Origin: Roseovarius sp. EL26
GTDB lineage: Bacteria > Pseudomonadota > Alphaproteobacteria > Rhodobacterales > Rhodobacteraceae
DNA length: 64,000 bases
Direction: 5' to 3'
NCBI RefSeq assembly: GCF_900327775.1
Contig: NZ_OUMZ01000007.1
Span: 248,115 to 312,114 of the forward strand
Shown here: piece after piece, positions 41,680 through 50,188 of the stretch
Layout of the letters: every line of letters begins with the position of its first letter
Numbering within the stretch: the stretch's first letter is position 1
Made by a program: the position numbers and the translations under genes
Notes under the pieces: model-generated
Database searches by the model: none
Told to the model about the DNA's origin: nothing
Seen by the model: the letters and a program-made list of their open reading frames with translations, nothing else

Positions 41680-43737
41680 TTACCTGACGAAAGAGTTACT
41701 CTGCGGCGGTGCAGTTTCTGGAATTTTTTGCAATTCATTGCGGGGAATGTGGCAGCGGATCATGTGACCGCTCGCGCCCTCTTGCCAGGGTGGTTGTTCC
41801 TGGTCACAGATTGCACCCAAACGGTGGGGACATCGGCGTTGAAATGGACAGCCCTGTGCGGGTGGCGACAGCTCGACCACATCCTCGGCGCATAGCTGGG
41901 GCGCTGTGTCCGGGTCCGGCTCCAGAACGGCCCTCAGCAAAATGTCAGTATAAGGATGAGAAATCGCGCCATAGACCTGCTCGGTTGGGCCGTATTCGCA
42001 CAAACGCCCCTGATAAAGCACGGCCACACGATCCGAGAGCGCCCGAACCACTGCTAAATCATGGCTGACAAAAACATAGGTGGTGTTCTTACTGCACTTG
42101 AGATCATTGAGCAGATCCAGAACCGCCGCCTGGACCGAGACATCCAGCGCTGATGTCACTTCGTCACAAAGTACAATCTCAGGTTCGGCGGCAAAGGCAC
42201 GGGCGACGGCCACGCGCTGTTTTTCACCACCTGACAGCTGGCTGGGCAGGCGGTCGATGTAATGCGGGCTTAGCCGTACGGTTTCCAGAAGCTCGACGGC
42301 CCGGTCGTGCAGGGCTTGCCCCTCCAATTGGTCATAAAGGCGCAAGGGTTGCGCCAGTATCTCTCCAATGGTTTGACGTGGGTTCATGCTCTCATCCGGA
42401 TTTTGAAAAATCATTTGGATCCGGCGAAGTTGTTCAGGGGATCGCTTTTCGACCAAAGCGGGCAGGTTTATCTCATCGGCAACGCAGATTTGCCCTGTTT
42501 TGGGTGGTAACAACCCGGCAATGGCTTTGAGAATGGTGGACTTTCCGCTACCTGATTCGCCAACAAGGCCAAGGGTTTCACCCCGTGCGATTGTCACCGT
42601 AATCCCATCAACAGTTGGCACTGGGGGAACTGCACCACGTAAACGATCAAACAAGCCTAGGTTACTATAGCTGAGCGAAATTCCATCAAGATCCAGTGCT
42701 GGGCGGCCATCGGGGCTATGGTGTATGGGCTCATGCCGTCCCTGATCCATAGTGGAACTTAGTGTGTCTTCAGGTCGAAAACAGTGCACGATTCCACCCT
42801 GACCATCTGGAATGGGTGGGGGTGGAGAGGCGGAACATCGTGCCTCGGCCAATGGGCAACGTGGGGCGTAGGCGCAGCCGTTTCCGGCGCCGCCGGGTGG
42901 GGGTGGGCGACCTTCTAAGGCGACGGGCAAGCGCCGGTCTTCCAATCGGGGGATCGAAGCCAATAATCCCTTGGGATAAGGGTGCGATGGCGTTCGCAAA
43001 ACTTGTCGTGTTGGGCCATCTAGGATGATCTGACCGGCATACATCACCGCTACGCGGGCACAGCTACGGGCGATAACACCCAGATCGTGACTGACATACA
43101 GCATGGCCATATTGCGGCTCTCGGCCAGATCGTTCAACAACTGCAGAATATGCGCCTGCGTGGTGACGTCTAGCCCGGTTGTTGGTTCGTCCAGCAACAA
43201 AGCCTCGGGTTCACCAGCCAAGGCCATTGCGATGGCGACGCGTTGTTGTTGCCCACCAGATAGCTCATGGGGAAACCGTTGCAGGATTGTACTGGGGTCG
43301 GGCAATCGTACCTGTGCCAGCAGATTATGGGAAACCTCTTGATGCTGATCGGCAGGAACTGAGGGGCAATGCAGGCGCAATGCCTCGCTCAGCTGCGTTC
43401 CGATACGCATTGTCGGTGTCAGAGCTTGACCAGAGTTTTGCGGAATAAGCCCCAATCGCCCACCGCGAATGGTTTCAAGCTCTTCGCGAGAGCGGGCGAA
43501 CATATCATCACCCTGAAAACAGACATGACCGGACAATTTTCGTAGCCCACCTTTTAAAAACCCCATAGCCGCCAGGGCCAATGTGCTTTTACCTGAGCCG
43601 CTTTCGCCAACCAGACCGATGCTTTCACCGGCACGGATGCTCAGACTGATGTCGCGTAATACGGGCAGGGTGGCACCGGAGCGACCGGTGAAACCGACAG
43701 ACAAGTTCTGGATGTCGACGATTGGCATATTGCTCAT
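41680..43737 (-). CDS. Peptide-type ABC transporter, two fused ATPase domains
   Basis: ATG 43737 gives 685 residues; the frame is open 18 codons further up, inside the permease gene. Two ATP-binding cassettes are joined in one chain: GESGSGKST at about 44-52 and again near 390, each with an LSGG signature and Walker B (LLLDEPTTGLD, and IVLCDEVTSALD with an atypical CDEVT). Each is followed by the cysteine-rich oligopeptide-transport tail such as GNGCAYAPRCPLAEARC. This is the DppD-DppF fused form. It follows the two permeases with only one base between it and the first, so all three form one transporter operon. Confidence 0.9.
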   Translation of the reverse strand: MSNMPIVDIQNLSVGFTGRSGATLPVLRDISLSIRAGESIGLVGESGSGKSTLALAAMGFLKGGLRKLSGHVCFQGDDMFARSREELETIRGGRLGLIPQNSGQALTPTMRIGTQLSEALRLHCPSVPADQHQEVSHNLLAQVRLPDPSTILQRFPHELSGGQQQRVAIAMALAGEPEALLLDEPTTGLDVTTQAHILQLLNDLAESRNMAMLYVSHDLGVIARSCARVAVMYAGQIILDGPTRQVLRTPSHPYPKGLLASIPRLEDRRLPVALEGRPPPPGGAGNGCAYAPRCPLAEARCSASPPPPIPDGQGGIVHCFRPEDTLSSTMDQGRHEPIHHSPDGRPALDLDGISLSYSNLGLFDRLRGAVPPVPTVDGITVTIARGETLGLVGESGSGKSTILKAIAGLLPPKTGQICVADEINLPALVEKRSPEQLRRIQMIFQNPDESMNPRQTIGEILAQPLRLYDQLEGQALHDRAVELLETVRLSPHYIDRLPSQLSGGEKQRVAVARAFAAEPEIVLCDEVTSALDVSVQAAVLDLLNDLKCSKNTTYVFVSHDLAVVRALSDRVAVLYQGRLCEYGPTEQVYGAISHPYTDILLRAVLEPDPDTAPQLCAEDVVELSPPAQGCPFQRRCPHRLGAICDQEQPPWQEGASGHMIRCHIPRNELQKIPETAPPQSNSFVR

Positions 43738-43738
43738 T

Positions 43739-44635
43739 CTACAGTACTGCCTTTCCGGCGCGGTCGATGCCCAGTGCCTTAGCCAAAGCATCTGCCATCA
43801 GGTTGACACCGATGATCAGGCTGGACAGGGCAATCATCGGCCCCAAAACACCCCAAGGGGCCAAGGACATGAACGTACGGGCATCGTTGATCATGAGGCC
43901 CCAATCTGCGGTAGGCTCTGACACGCCGAAGCCCAGGAATGACAGGGATGAAAAGGTCAGTAACATCCAGCTCAGGCGCATTGCCCCTTCAACCAGAAGC
44001 ACATCCAGAACATTTGGCAGCAGTTCGCGCCGAATAATTTCATGCTGCGGGTGCCCGCGTGCACGGGCCGCCAGCACAAAGTCACGGGCAACAACAGTTT
44101 GCGCCGCGGCCCTGACCACACGGATCACCGGGATGCCAAAGAAGAACGCCAAGGTTGGGATCAACACCTCGTTGCCCGTGCCAAAAATGACCACCAAGAC
44201 CATCAGCGGCAAGATGCCCGGTAACGCCAGAAAGGCATCAACTGCGCGCATCACCATCTCGTCCGGCCATCCGCCACGCAGGCCTAGCCAAACGCCGATC
44301 AAACCACCCCAAAGCACAGCAATCGGCGTGGCAATACCGCAAACCAGCAATGCCTCGCGTCCGCCCAGCATGACTCGGCTCCAGACATCGCGGCCCAGAT
44401 GGTCGGTGCCCAGCCAATGTTCTGGCGAGGGGGCTGACAGGATCATCCCGGCATTCATTGCCTTGTAATCATATGGCGTGAGCCACGGGCTCAAGAGTGC
44501 CATGAGCAGATGTGCCAAGACCAAACCCAAGCCAATGGCTCCGGATGGGCGCGACATGACATCCCGCAACACCGTGCCCCAACGGCGAAGTAATGATGGG
44601 CGCGTCTGGGCGCGTGATGGGGGAGCAAGGCTCAT
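43739..44635 (-). CDS. Peptide-type ABC transporter permease (DppC type)
   Basis: The 298-residue membrane protein has about six helices and the permease loop with MRLSWMLLTFSSLSFLG and EPTADWGLMINDA, the DppC/OppC signature near the C-terminus. The LGTDHLGRDVWSRVMLGGREAL stretch is the family's early marker. Its start overlaps the stop of the second permease by 4 bp. Confidence 0.9.
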   Translation of the reverse strand: MSLAPPSRAQTRPSLLRRWGTVLRDVMSRPSGAIGLGLVLAHLLMALLSPWLTPYDYKAMNAGMILSAPSPEHWLGTDHLGRDVWSRVMLGGREALLVCGIATPIAVLWGGLIGVWLGLRGGWPDEMVMRAVDAFLALPGILPLMVLVVIFGTGNEVLIPTLAFFFGIPVIRVVRAAAQTVVARDFVLAARARGHPQHEIIRRELLPNVLDVLLVEGAMRLSWMLLTFSSLSFLGFGVSEPTADWGLMINDARTFMSLAPWGVLGPMIALSSLIIGVNLMADALAKALGIDRAGKAVL

Positions 44636-45591
44636 TTGCGCCTCAGATGTTGAGTGCGTAGGCGTGGGTTCAGTAGAATGGTCAACAGATCCGCCAGTAG
44701 GTTGATGCCGACGTAGGTGGCGGCCACCAGAATGGCGATAGCTTGAATGACCGGCAGATCGCGATCCGAGATTGCATCAATCATCATCCGGCCCAGGCCC
44801 GGATAGTTGAACACGACCTCAACCACCACGACGCCACCCAACAACCATGCAATCGTTAGCGCGACGATGTTGATGGCAGGTAAGAGCGCACTGGGCAAGG
44901 CATGGCGAAACACCATCCGCCAATATGGTACGCCTTTGAGTTGAGCCATCTGGATGTAATCACTGGTCATCACCTCAATAACCGATGACCGGACCATGCG
45001 CATAATATGGGCCACCATCACCAGGGTCAGTACGATCGCGGCGGGGACAAATTCAGGAAAGAAATCCAAAGCTGGTGCATCTGCGGGTGTCAATACCACC
45101 GCAGGCAGTACCCCAAGCCAGATCGAAAAGATCAAGGTAATGATCGTGGCGGCGACGAATTCGGGGATAGTCATTGCAAAAATGGCCCCGGTAGAAAAGA
45201 AAATATCAAGGAATTTATCGCGCCATAACCCGGTGATTACTCCTAAAAATATCGCAAGCGGCACGCCAACGCTTAACGCACCTGCGGCCAGCAAGATTGA
45301 ATTTTTGACCCTTAGGCCGACCTCTGTGGCGATGGTTGTGTTACCGTTGGCTGATACGCCCAGGTCGCCTTGAATAGCCCCAGTTGCCCAATTTAGATAT
45401 CGCTGGGCGGCGGGCTGATCCAGGCCCAGTTGTGTGCGACACCTTTCCAGCACTTCGCCTTGTGCATCGCGCTCCAGATAGGCCGTGCAGGCATCGCCGG
45501 GCAGGGCTTCAATCCCCATGAAAATGATAACTGACACCATCCAAATGGTGGCAAGGCCAAGGGCAAGACGACGAAGAATTAATTCTGCCAT
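44632..45591 (-). CDS. Peptide-type ABC transporter permease (DppB type)
   Basis: ATG 45591 with AGGA close ahead gives 319 residues starting MAELILRRLALGLATIWMV; 17 codons further up are open. It has six helices, a GDACTAYL segment after the first helix and the DppB signature LPSALLPAINIVALTIAWLL followed by VVEVVFNYPGLGRMMIDAI. It heads the operon. The usual substrate-binding protein gene is missing upstream, where only a short intergenic region and a thioesterase gene lie. Confidence 0.9.
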   Translation of the reverse strand: MAELILRRLALGLATIWMVSVIIFMGIEALPGDACTAYLERDAQGEVLERCRTQLGLDQPAAQRYLNWATGAIQGDLGVSANGNTTIATEVGLRVKNSILLAAGALSVGVPLAIFLGVITGLWRDKFLDIFFSTGAIFAMTIPEFVAATIITLIFSIWLGVLPAVVLTPADAPALDFFPEFVPAAIVLTLVMVAHIMRMVRSSVIEVMTSDYIQMAQLKGVPYWRMVFRHALPSALLPAINIVALTIAWLLGGVVVVEVVFNYPGLGRMMIDAISDRDLPVIQAIAILVAATYVGINLLADLLTILLNPRLRTQHLRRK

Positions 45592-45768
45592 GCGGTCCTG
45601 TGGGCCTCTTGTGAGCAGCGAGGCCGCTGAAGTTGCGGGCATATGCCCAGTTCTGGCTAAGCCTAGCCCAACCTGATCACAGCCGTCGACCCTTTACTTG
45701 CCATGCTCACGATGCAAATTCCCAACATCTGGTAAAACCTGCGTGTGACATTGCAATATGAATAAGCG

Positions 45769-46251
45769 TTAGCCCTTATGTTTGATTTCGATTTTGCGTC
45801 CGACATCCGCAGGACTGGGTAGGGTGGCGTGCGCTTTTGCCATTTTTGATACTCGCGCCAGAATGTCATCGGGCATAGGTGCAACCTTGGGGCCGTCCAG
45901 ATTGACATGAAGGGTCAACCCTTCGCCAGTGGCTGAAATCCAGCCGTCCTCGTGAAACAGTTCCTGATAGGTGTGGAAACGTTTGCCGTCATAGTCGAGC
46001 ATGTAAAATGAGGACCGCAGACGTTCGCCCAACTTGACCTCGCGCAGATAGCGGATGTGAAACTCGGCTGAAAAGGTCGTGTGATTGGTGCGTTTGACGT
46101 AATTCGGCCCAAAGCCTAATTCGGCAAACACTTCATCCGACATGCGATCAAACAAAACGGTGTAATAGCCCATGTTCAGGTGGTTGTTGTGATCAATCCA
46201 ACCCGGCTCGATCTCGTGATAGGTCGAAAAGAATGGGGCAGGTTGGGACAT
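45769..46251 (-). CDS. Acyl-CoA thioesterase-like hotdog-fold protein
   Basis: The 160-residue protein (start at 46251; 46263 is an alternative) has the 4HBT-type hotdog pattern: DHNNHLNMGYYTVLFDRMSDEVF near residues 19-41, FHIRYLREVKLGERL and YQELFHEDGWISATGEGLTLHV. The Asp before HNNHLN is the usual catalytic residue. The acyl-CoA substrate is unknown. It lies upstream of the peptide transporter on the same strand with 177 bp between. Confidence 0.78.
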   Translation of the reverse strand: MSQPAPFFSTYHEIEPGWIDHNNHLNMGYYTVLFDRMSDEVFAELGFGPNYVKRTNHTTFSAEFHIRYLREVKLGERLRSSFYMLDYDGKRFHTYQELFHEDGWISATGEGLTLHVNLDGPKVAPMPDDILARVSKMAKAHATLPSPADVGRKIEIKHKG

Positions 46252-46338
46252 GATCCGGAGCATCTCTCGTTGGGCGTTCTCTGCATAAAGGGTATGCTAC
46301 GGAATGCAATGAGAAAGCACGGAAATAAAAATCTCTGC

Positions 46339-47445
46339 CTAATTGGTCGGCAGATGCTCTAGTACGTGACACGGCACGTTGCGCCCCATCTCGCAGGCCT
46401 TTTGCAACAGTGGCATTGCGGCGCTCAAATTTTCTGGGGTTGGGATGTCGGTGTAAGTGACAACTGCCTGCCAAGCGATTGCTTCGCAGCCTTCAGCCAC
46501 ATGCAACCTGCAGCTTTGAGTATAAAGCGCCTGAGGGTCACGTTCCAACGCCGTCAATAGTAAGGCCACGGTAAAGCATGCCGGGCCATTGTCCGCTATG
46601 CATTCTGTCTCAAGCCGTCTTGCGACTAGCTGCGGGGCTTCCGCTTCATCTATGGTCGGTTCGTATTCCAAACCAAGGGTGGCAATGTTACGAGCCAGCT
46701 GGACACATGCTCTGATGTCACCATTCAAACAAGCCGTAGAATAAGAGGGATACAAAACGGCGATTTCTGCTTCTGTTTCTGTATCTGGGGACACAGTGTG
46801 AAAAAGATCTGTAGTTTGGTCGCGGTGCAGGCAGGCGTCTTCTTTTCCTGCATCGCATTGCTTTTGTAGGCGGTATATATGGTGTTTTGCGGCCTCTCGC
46901 GCCAGCGCCAAAAATCCATCTCGCTCTGCAAAGTAGGCTCGCGCGACTTGGTTGCTATCTTGGCCGCTTTGCCGGGCTTTTTGCGAGCGATACAATAAGA
47001 GCCCGACATCATAATCGAACGTTGCACGCGCCAGACAAGACTGTGGGTTTTGACGCTCGCAGCCCGTCTCAGCAATTTCGCGTAGGTCCAACAACGCTTG
47101 CGCTCCCGGAGTGTCCAGGCCGGTTGAGGGGCGTATACGTCCCGTCTCAGCAAGGATGTATTCTCGTGCTCTACGACAGCCGTCAGAATATCCAAAGTCA
47201 GCAGTACAGTCAGTTTTGGCTTGCTCAAGCGCGAGCATGTTTAATGTCTTAGCGCGGAGCTCGTCACGTGGAAACGGAGAGATTCCGATGCTATAGCGCA
47301 GAGCGAGATCGCGGCATTCCTCAAAGACATCCGTTGGATCGCAAGTATGGGAGAGTTGCGCTTGCTCTGCCGCAGCTATTCCGCCACCAGAAATCGCAAA
47401 TGCTGCGATGGTATTGCGCAGCATTGCTTTGATTCTGATATGCAT
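46339..47445 (-). CDS. Secreted cysteine-periodic protein, Sel1/Hcp-like repeats
   Basis: I do not recognise a named family. The 368-residue protein has a signal peptide (about 1-26) and at least six short repeats with paired cysteines, such as CERQNPQSC, CDAGKEDAC, CLNGDIRAC, CIADNGPAC, CRLHVAEGC and CEMGRNVPC, each followed by a helical stretch. This is how cysteine-rich Sel1-type repeats of the HcpA kind look; each pair may be a disulfide. It starts 12 bp after the gatB stop and may be co-transcribed. GC and codon use look poorer than gatB. Confidence 0.55.
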   Translation of the reverse strand: MHIRIKAMLRNTIAAFAISGGGIAAAEQAQLSHTCDPTDVFEECRDLALRYSIGISPFPRDELRAKTLNMLALEQAKTDCTADFGYSDGCRRAREYILAETGRIRPSTGLDTPGAQALLDLREIAETGCERQNPQSCLARATFDYDVGLLLYRSQKARQSGQDSNQVARAYFAERDGFLALAREAAKHHIYRLQKQCDAGKEDACLHRDQTTDLFHTVSPDTETEAEIAVLYPSYSTACLNGDIRACVQLARNIATLGLEYEPTIDEAEAPQLVARRLETECIADNGPACFTVALLLTALERDPQALYTQSCRLHVAEGCEAIAWQAVVTYTDIPTPENLSAAMPLLQKACEMGRNVPCHVLEHLPTN

Positions 47446-47457
47446 CGCAAAAAGGCC

Positions 47458-48969
47458 TTAGAGCCCGAGTTTTTGCGCGACGATCTCGTTCACAGCTTTG
47501 GGATTGGCTTTGCCGCCTGTGGCTTTCATCACCTGACCTACAAACCAGCCGGCAAGTTTCGGGTTTTGCTGGGCTTTTTCGACCTGTGCGGGGTTGTCAG
47601 CGATGATCTGATCCACGGCGGTTTCAATTGCTCCAGTATCTGTCACCTGCTTCATGCCACGCTCTTCGACGATCTGTGCGGGATCGCCACCCTCGGTGTA
47701 GACGATTTCGAACAGGTCTTTGGCGATTTTTCCGCTGATCGCATCAGAGGCGATCAAATCAACAATGCCACCCAGCTGTGCTGGTGATACGGGTGAAGAG
47801 GCGATGTCAGCGTCATCCTTATTAAGACGGCCAAACAGCTCATTGATTACCCAGTTCGCAACAACCTTACCTTCGCGCCCCTGCGCTGCAGCCTCGAAAT
47901 AGCTGGCATTCTCAGCCTCGGCGGTCAGGACGCTGGCGTCATAGTCAGACAAGCCCATATCGTTGATCAAGCGAGATTTTTTCTCGTCGGGCAGTTCGGG
48001 AAGAGTGGCCGCGATGTCATCTACCCAAGCCTGCTCGATCTCAAGCGGCAACAGGTCAGGATCCGGAAAATAGCGGTAATCATGTGCTTCTTCTTTGGAG
48101 CGCATCGACCGGGTTTCGTTCTTATCCGGGTCATACAACCGGGTTTCTTGATCAACGGTTCCACCACCCTCGACGATTTTAATCTGGCGGTTGGCCTCAA
48201 TAATGATCGCCTGCTGGATGAAGCGCATGGAGTTCATGTTCTTTATTTCGCAACGGGTACCCAGATGCGAAAAATCCTGCGTCTCTTGATACTTTTCATA
48301 CGCACCCGCCCGGCAGATCGAAACGTTGACGTCCGCGCGCAGGTTTCCGTTTTGCATATTGCCATCGCAGGTGCCAAGATAGCGCATGATTTGGCGGATT
48401 TTGGCGATGTAGGCAGCGGCCTCTTCTGGACCACGAATATCTGGCCGGCTGACGATTTCCATCAGGCAAACACCGGTTCGGTTCAGGTCAACAAACGACA
48501 TTGCAGGATCCATATCGTGGATCGACTTGCCAGCGTCCTGTTCCATGTGAATGCGCTCAATCCGGACCTGACGCGCAGTGCCGTCGCCTAGTTCAACCAG
48601 CACTTCGCCTTCGCCCACGATGGGATGGTAAAGCTGCGAAATCTGATAACCTTGGGGCAGGTCAGGGTAAAAGTAGTTCTTGCGGTCAAAGGCCGACTTC
48701 AGATTGATTTCAGCCTTCAAGCCAAGACCCGTACGCACGGCCTGCTCTACACAGTATTCGTTGATCACGGGCAACATGCCGGGCATCGCCGAATCTACAA
48801 AAGCCACGTTTGAGTTAGGCTCTGCGCCAAACTTTGTTGAGGCCCCGGAAAACAGCTTGGCATTCGAGGAAACCTGCGCGTGGACCTCCATCCCGATGAC
48901 CAGTTCCCAGTCATATTTGGCCCCGGCAATAACCTTGGGCTTTGGGGTGTCGTAAGTCAGGTCCAGCAT
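47458..48969 (-). CDS. gatB: Aspartyl/glutamyl-tRNA amidotransferase subunit B
   Basis: The 503-residue subunit has the GatB start [24 protein letters not shown], the kinase-domain motif [11 protein letters not shown] and [20 protein letters not shown] at the end, the tail domain that grips the tRNA. With GatA and GatC it converts Glu-tRNA(Gln), and Asp-tRNA(Asn), to the amidated forms. GGAG precedes the ATG. gatA and gatC are not in the window, so the subunits are dispersed, as is common in alphaproteobacteria. Confidence 0.96.
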   Translation of the reverse strand: MLDLTYDTPKPKVIAGAKYDWELVIGMEVHAQVSSNAKLFSGASTKFGAEPNSNVAFVDSAMPGMLPVINEYCVEQAVRTGLGLKAEINLKSAFDRKNYFYPDLPQGYQISQLYHPIVGEGEVLVELGDGTARQVRIERIHMEQDAGKSIHDMDPAMSFVDLNRTGVCLMEIVSRPDIRGPEEAAAYIAKIRQIMRYLGTCDGNMQNGNLRADVNVSICRAGAYEKYQETQDFSHLGTRCEIKNMNSMRFIQQAIIIEANRQIKIVEGGGTVDQETRLYDPDKNETRSMRSKEEAHDYRYFPDPDLLPLEIEQAWVDDIAATLPELPDEKKSRLINDMGLSDYDASVLTAEAENASYFEAAAQGREGKVVANWVINELFGRLNKDDADIASSPVSPAQLGGIVDLIASDAISGKIAKDLFEIVYTEGGDPAQIVEERGMKQVTDTGAIETAVDQIIADNPAQVEKAQQNPKLAGWFVGQVMKATGGKANPKAVNEIVAQKLGL

Positions 48970-49238
48970 AGCAGTGTCTCCGGTGCGGAAAAGTCTTCCG
49001 CCTTCTACGGCAGCCGCCCCCGGCGGGCAAGGGGGCTGTCGGGCCTTCTGTCCTTGCAGGGGGGCTTTTTCATCCTGTTTCGTTGTTCAGTTGCACCGGC
49101 GTGATTTGTGCTGGTGTTATTTGTAAGAGATGTTGTTCCCGGTGCAAGCGTGCAGCTATGCGCGAACGTCGCCATGCTATGGTTTTGGTGGGGAAATTGG
49201 ATGTTGCTCGTCATTGGTAAAATAGTGAATATACAACG

Positions 49239-49913
49239 ATGAAACAGTTAAGCGCTTATTTTATAATGGCTCTTTTGGCGATGCCTGCCTTTGCGCAGAC
49301 AGATTCGTCGGGGTCCTCCAGCAAAACTCTGAAACCACCGGCGCGTGAGGGCAACATTCCGCGCACCCGTTGGGAGGGGCAGAAAAGCGGCGCGTTATGG
49401 ACGCGCGCCTCGCTTGCGGCGTTGAAAACCCATGGTGCGGCGCTGGCAAATATGGTGCCGGCAGATGTGACCGATTGGTGCCCGGCATACCCAGAAGCAG
49501 ATCTTGAGGCGCGGCAGGCGTTTTGGGTGGGGTTGATTTCGTCTTTGGTAAAGCATGAAAGCACGTTTCGACAGACCGCTGTTGGCGGCGGCGGGCGTTG
49601 GTATGGTTTGTTGCAGATCACACCCTCGACCGCGCAGCTTTATAAATGCAACGCACGCTCGGGGGCCGCACTCAAAGATGGGGTGGCGAACTTGAATTGC
49701 GGCATTCGGATCATGGCGAAAACCGTGCCACGTGATGGGGTTGTGTCACGTGGCATGAAAGGGGTCGCGGCTGATTGGGGCCCGTTTTACAGCAGTCGTA
49801 AACGCAATGATATGATGGCGTACACCCGCGCGCAGACCTATTGCAAACCCATCGAATCAACCCGTCCCAAGACGCGACCCAAAGGGTTGAGCACTCCGGG
49901 AGCAGAGCGTTAG
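49239..49913 (+). CDS. Secreted lytic transglycosylase (SLT fold)
   Basis: The 224-residue protein has a signal peptide (about 1-19) and an SLT domain with the catalytic Glu107 in LVKHESTFRQTAVGGGGRWYGLLQITPSTA. Substrates are peptidoglycan glycan strands. No obvious cell-wall-binding module follows. The tail after residue 200 is basic and repetitive (RPKTRPKG). No strong ribosome-binding site is visible before ATG. Confidence 0.84.
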   Translation: MKQLSAYFIMALLAMPAFAQTDSSGSSSKTLKPPAREGNIPRTRWEGQKSGALWTRASLAALKTHGAALANMVPADVTDWCPAYPEADLEARQAFWVGLISSLVKHESTFRQTAVGGGGRWYGLLQITPSTAQLYKCNARSGAALKDGVANLNCGIRIMAKTVPRDGVVSRGMKGVAADWGPFYSSRKRNDMMAYTRAQTYCKPIESTRPKTRPKGLSTPGAER

Positions 49914-50160
49914 GGCCGGGTAAATTTGCGTACAGGCTGTACAGGTTGTACGCGGGTTTTGTACGCAAACCGTGCATCGCGGATGGTGCATCAAGACCAT
50001 GCATCAAAATGTGCGCCTGCGGCGCGCAGGATGTCTCGTTGTCGGCCTTCGGCCTCCGCCTTGAGTTTGCCTCCGGTGGAGATATTTGTAGTCAGGTGAA
50101 ACAAATGGATTGCCTTCTAGGCTGGATGACAACTGACCATTTTCAGAAGGTTAATTTTGG

Positions 50161-50182
50161 AGGGCGGGTTTGCACCCACCCT
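50161..50182 (-). terminator. Hairpin after pepN
   Basis: On the minus strand, a 9-bp stem with one G-T pair (AGGGTGGGT / ACCCGCCCT) around GCAA lies just after the pepN stop. On the plus strand the same position is a C-A mismatch, so it suits minus-strand RNA. It lacks a T-run. The CGTAGGGTGGGT core is seen as an interspersed repeat in many genomes. Confidence 0.45.
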
Positions 50183-50188
50183 ACGGAT

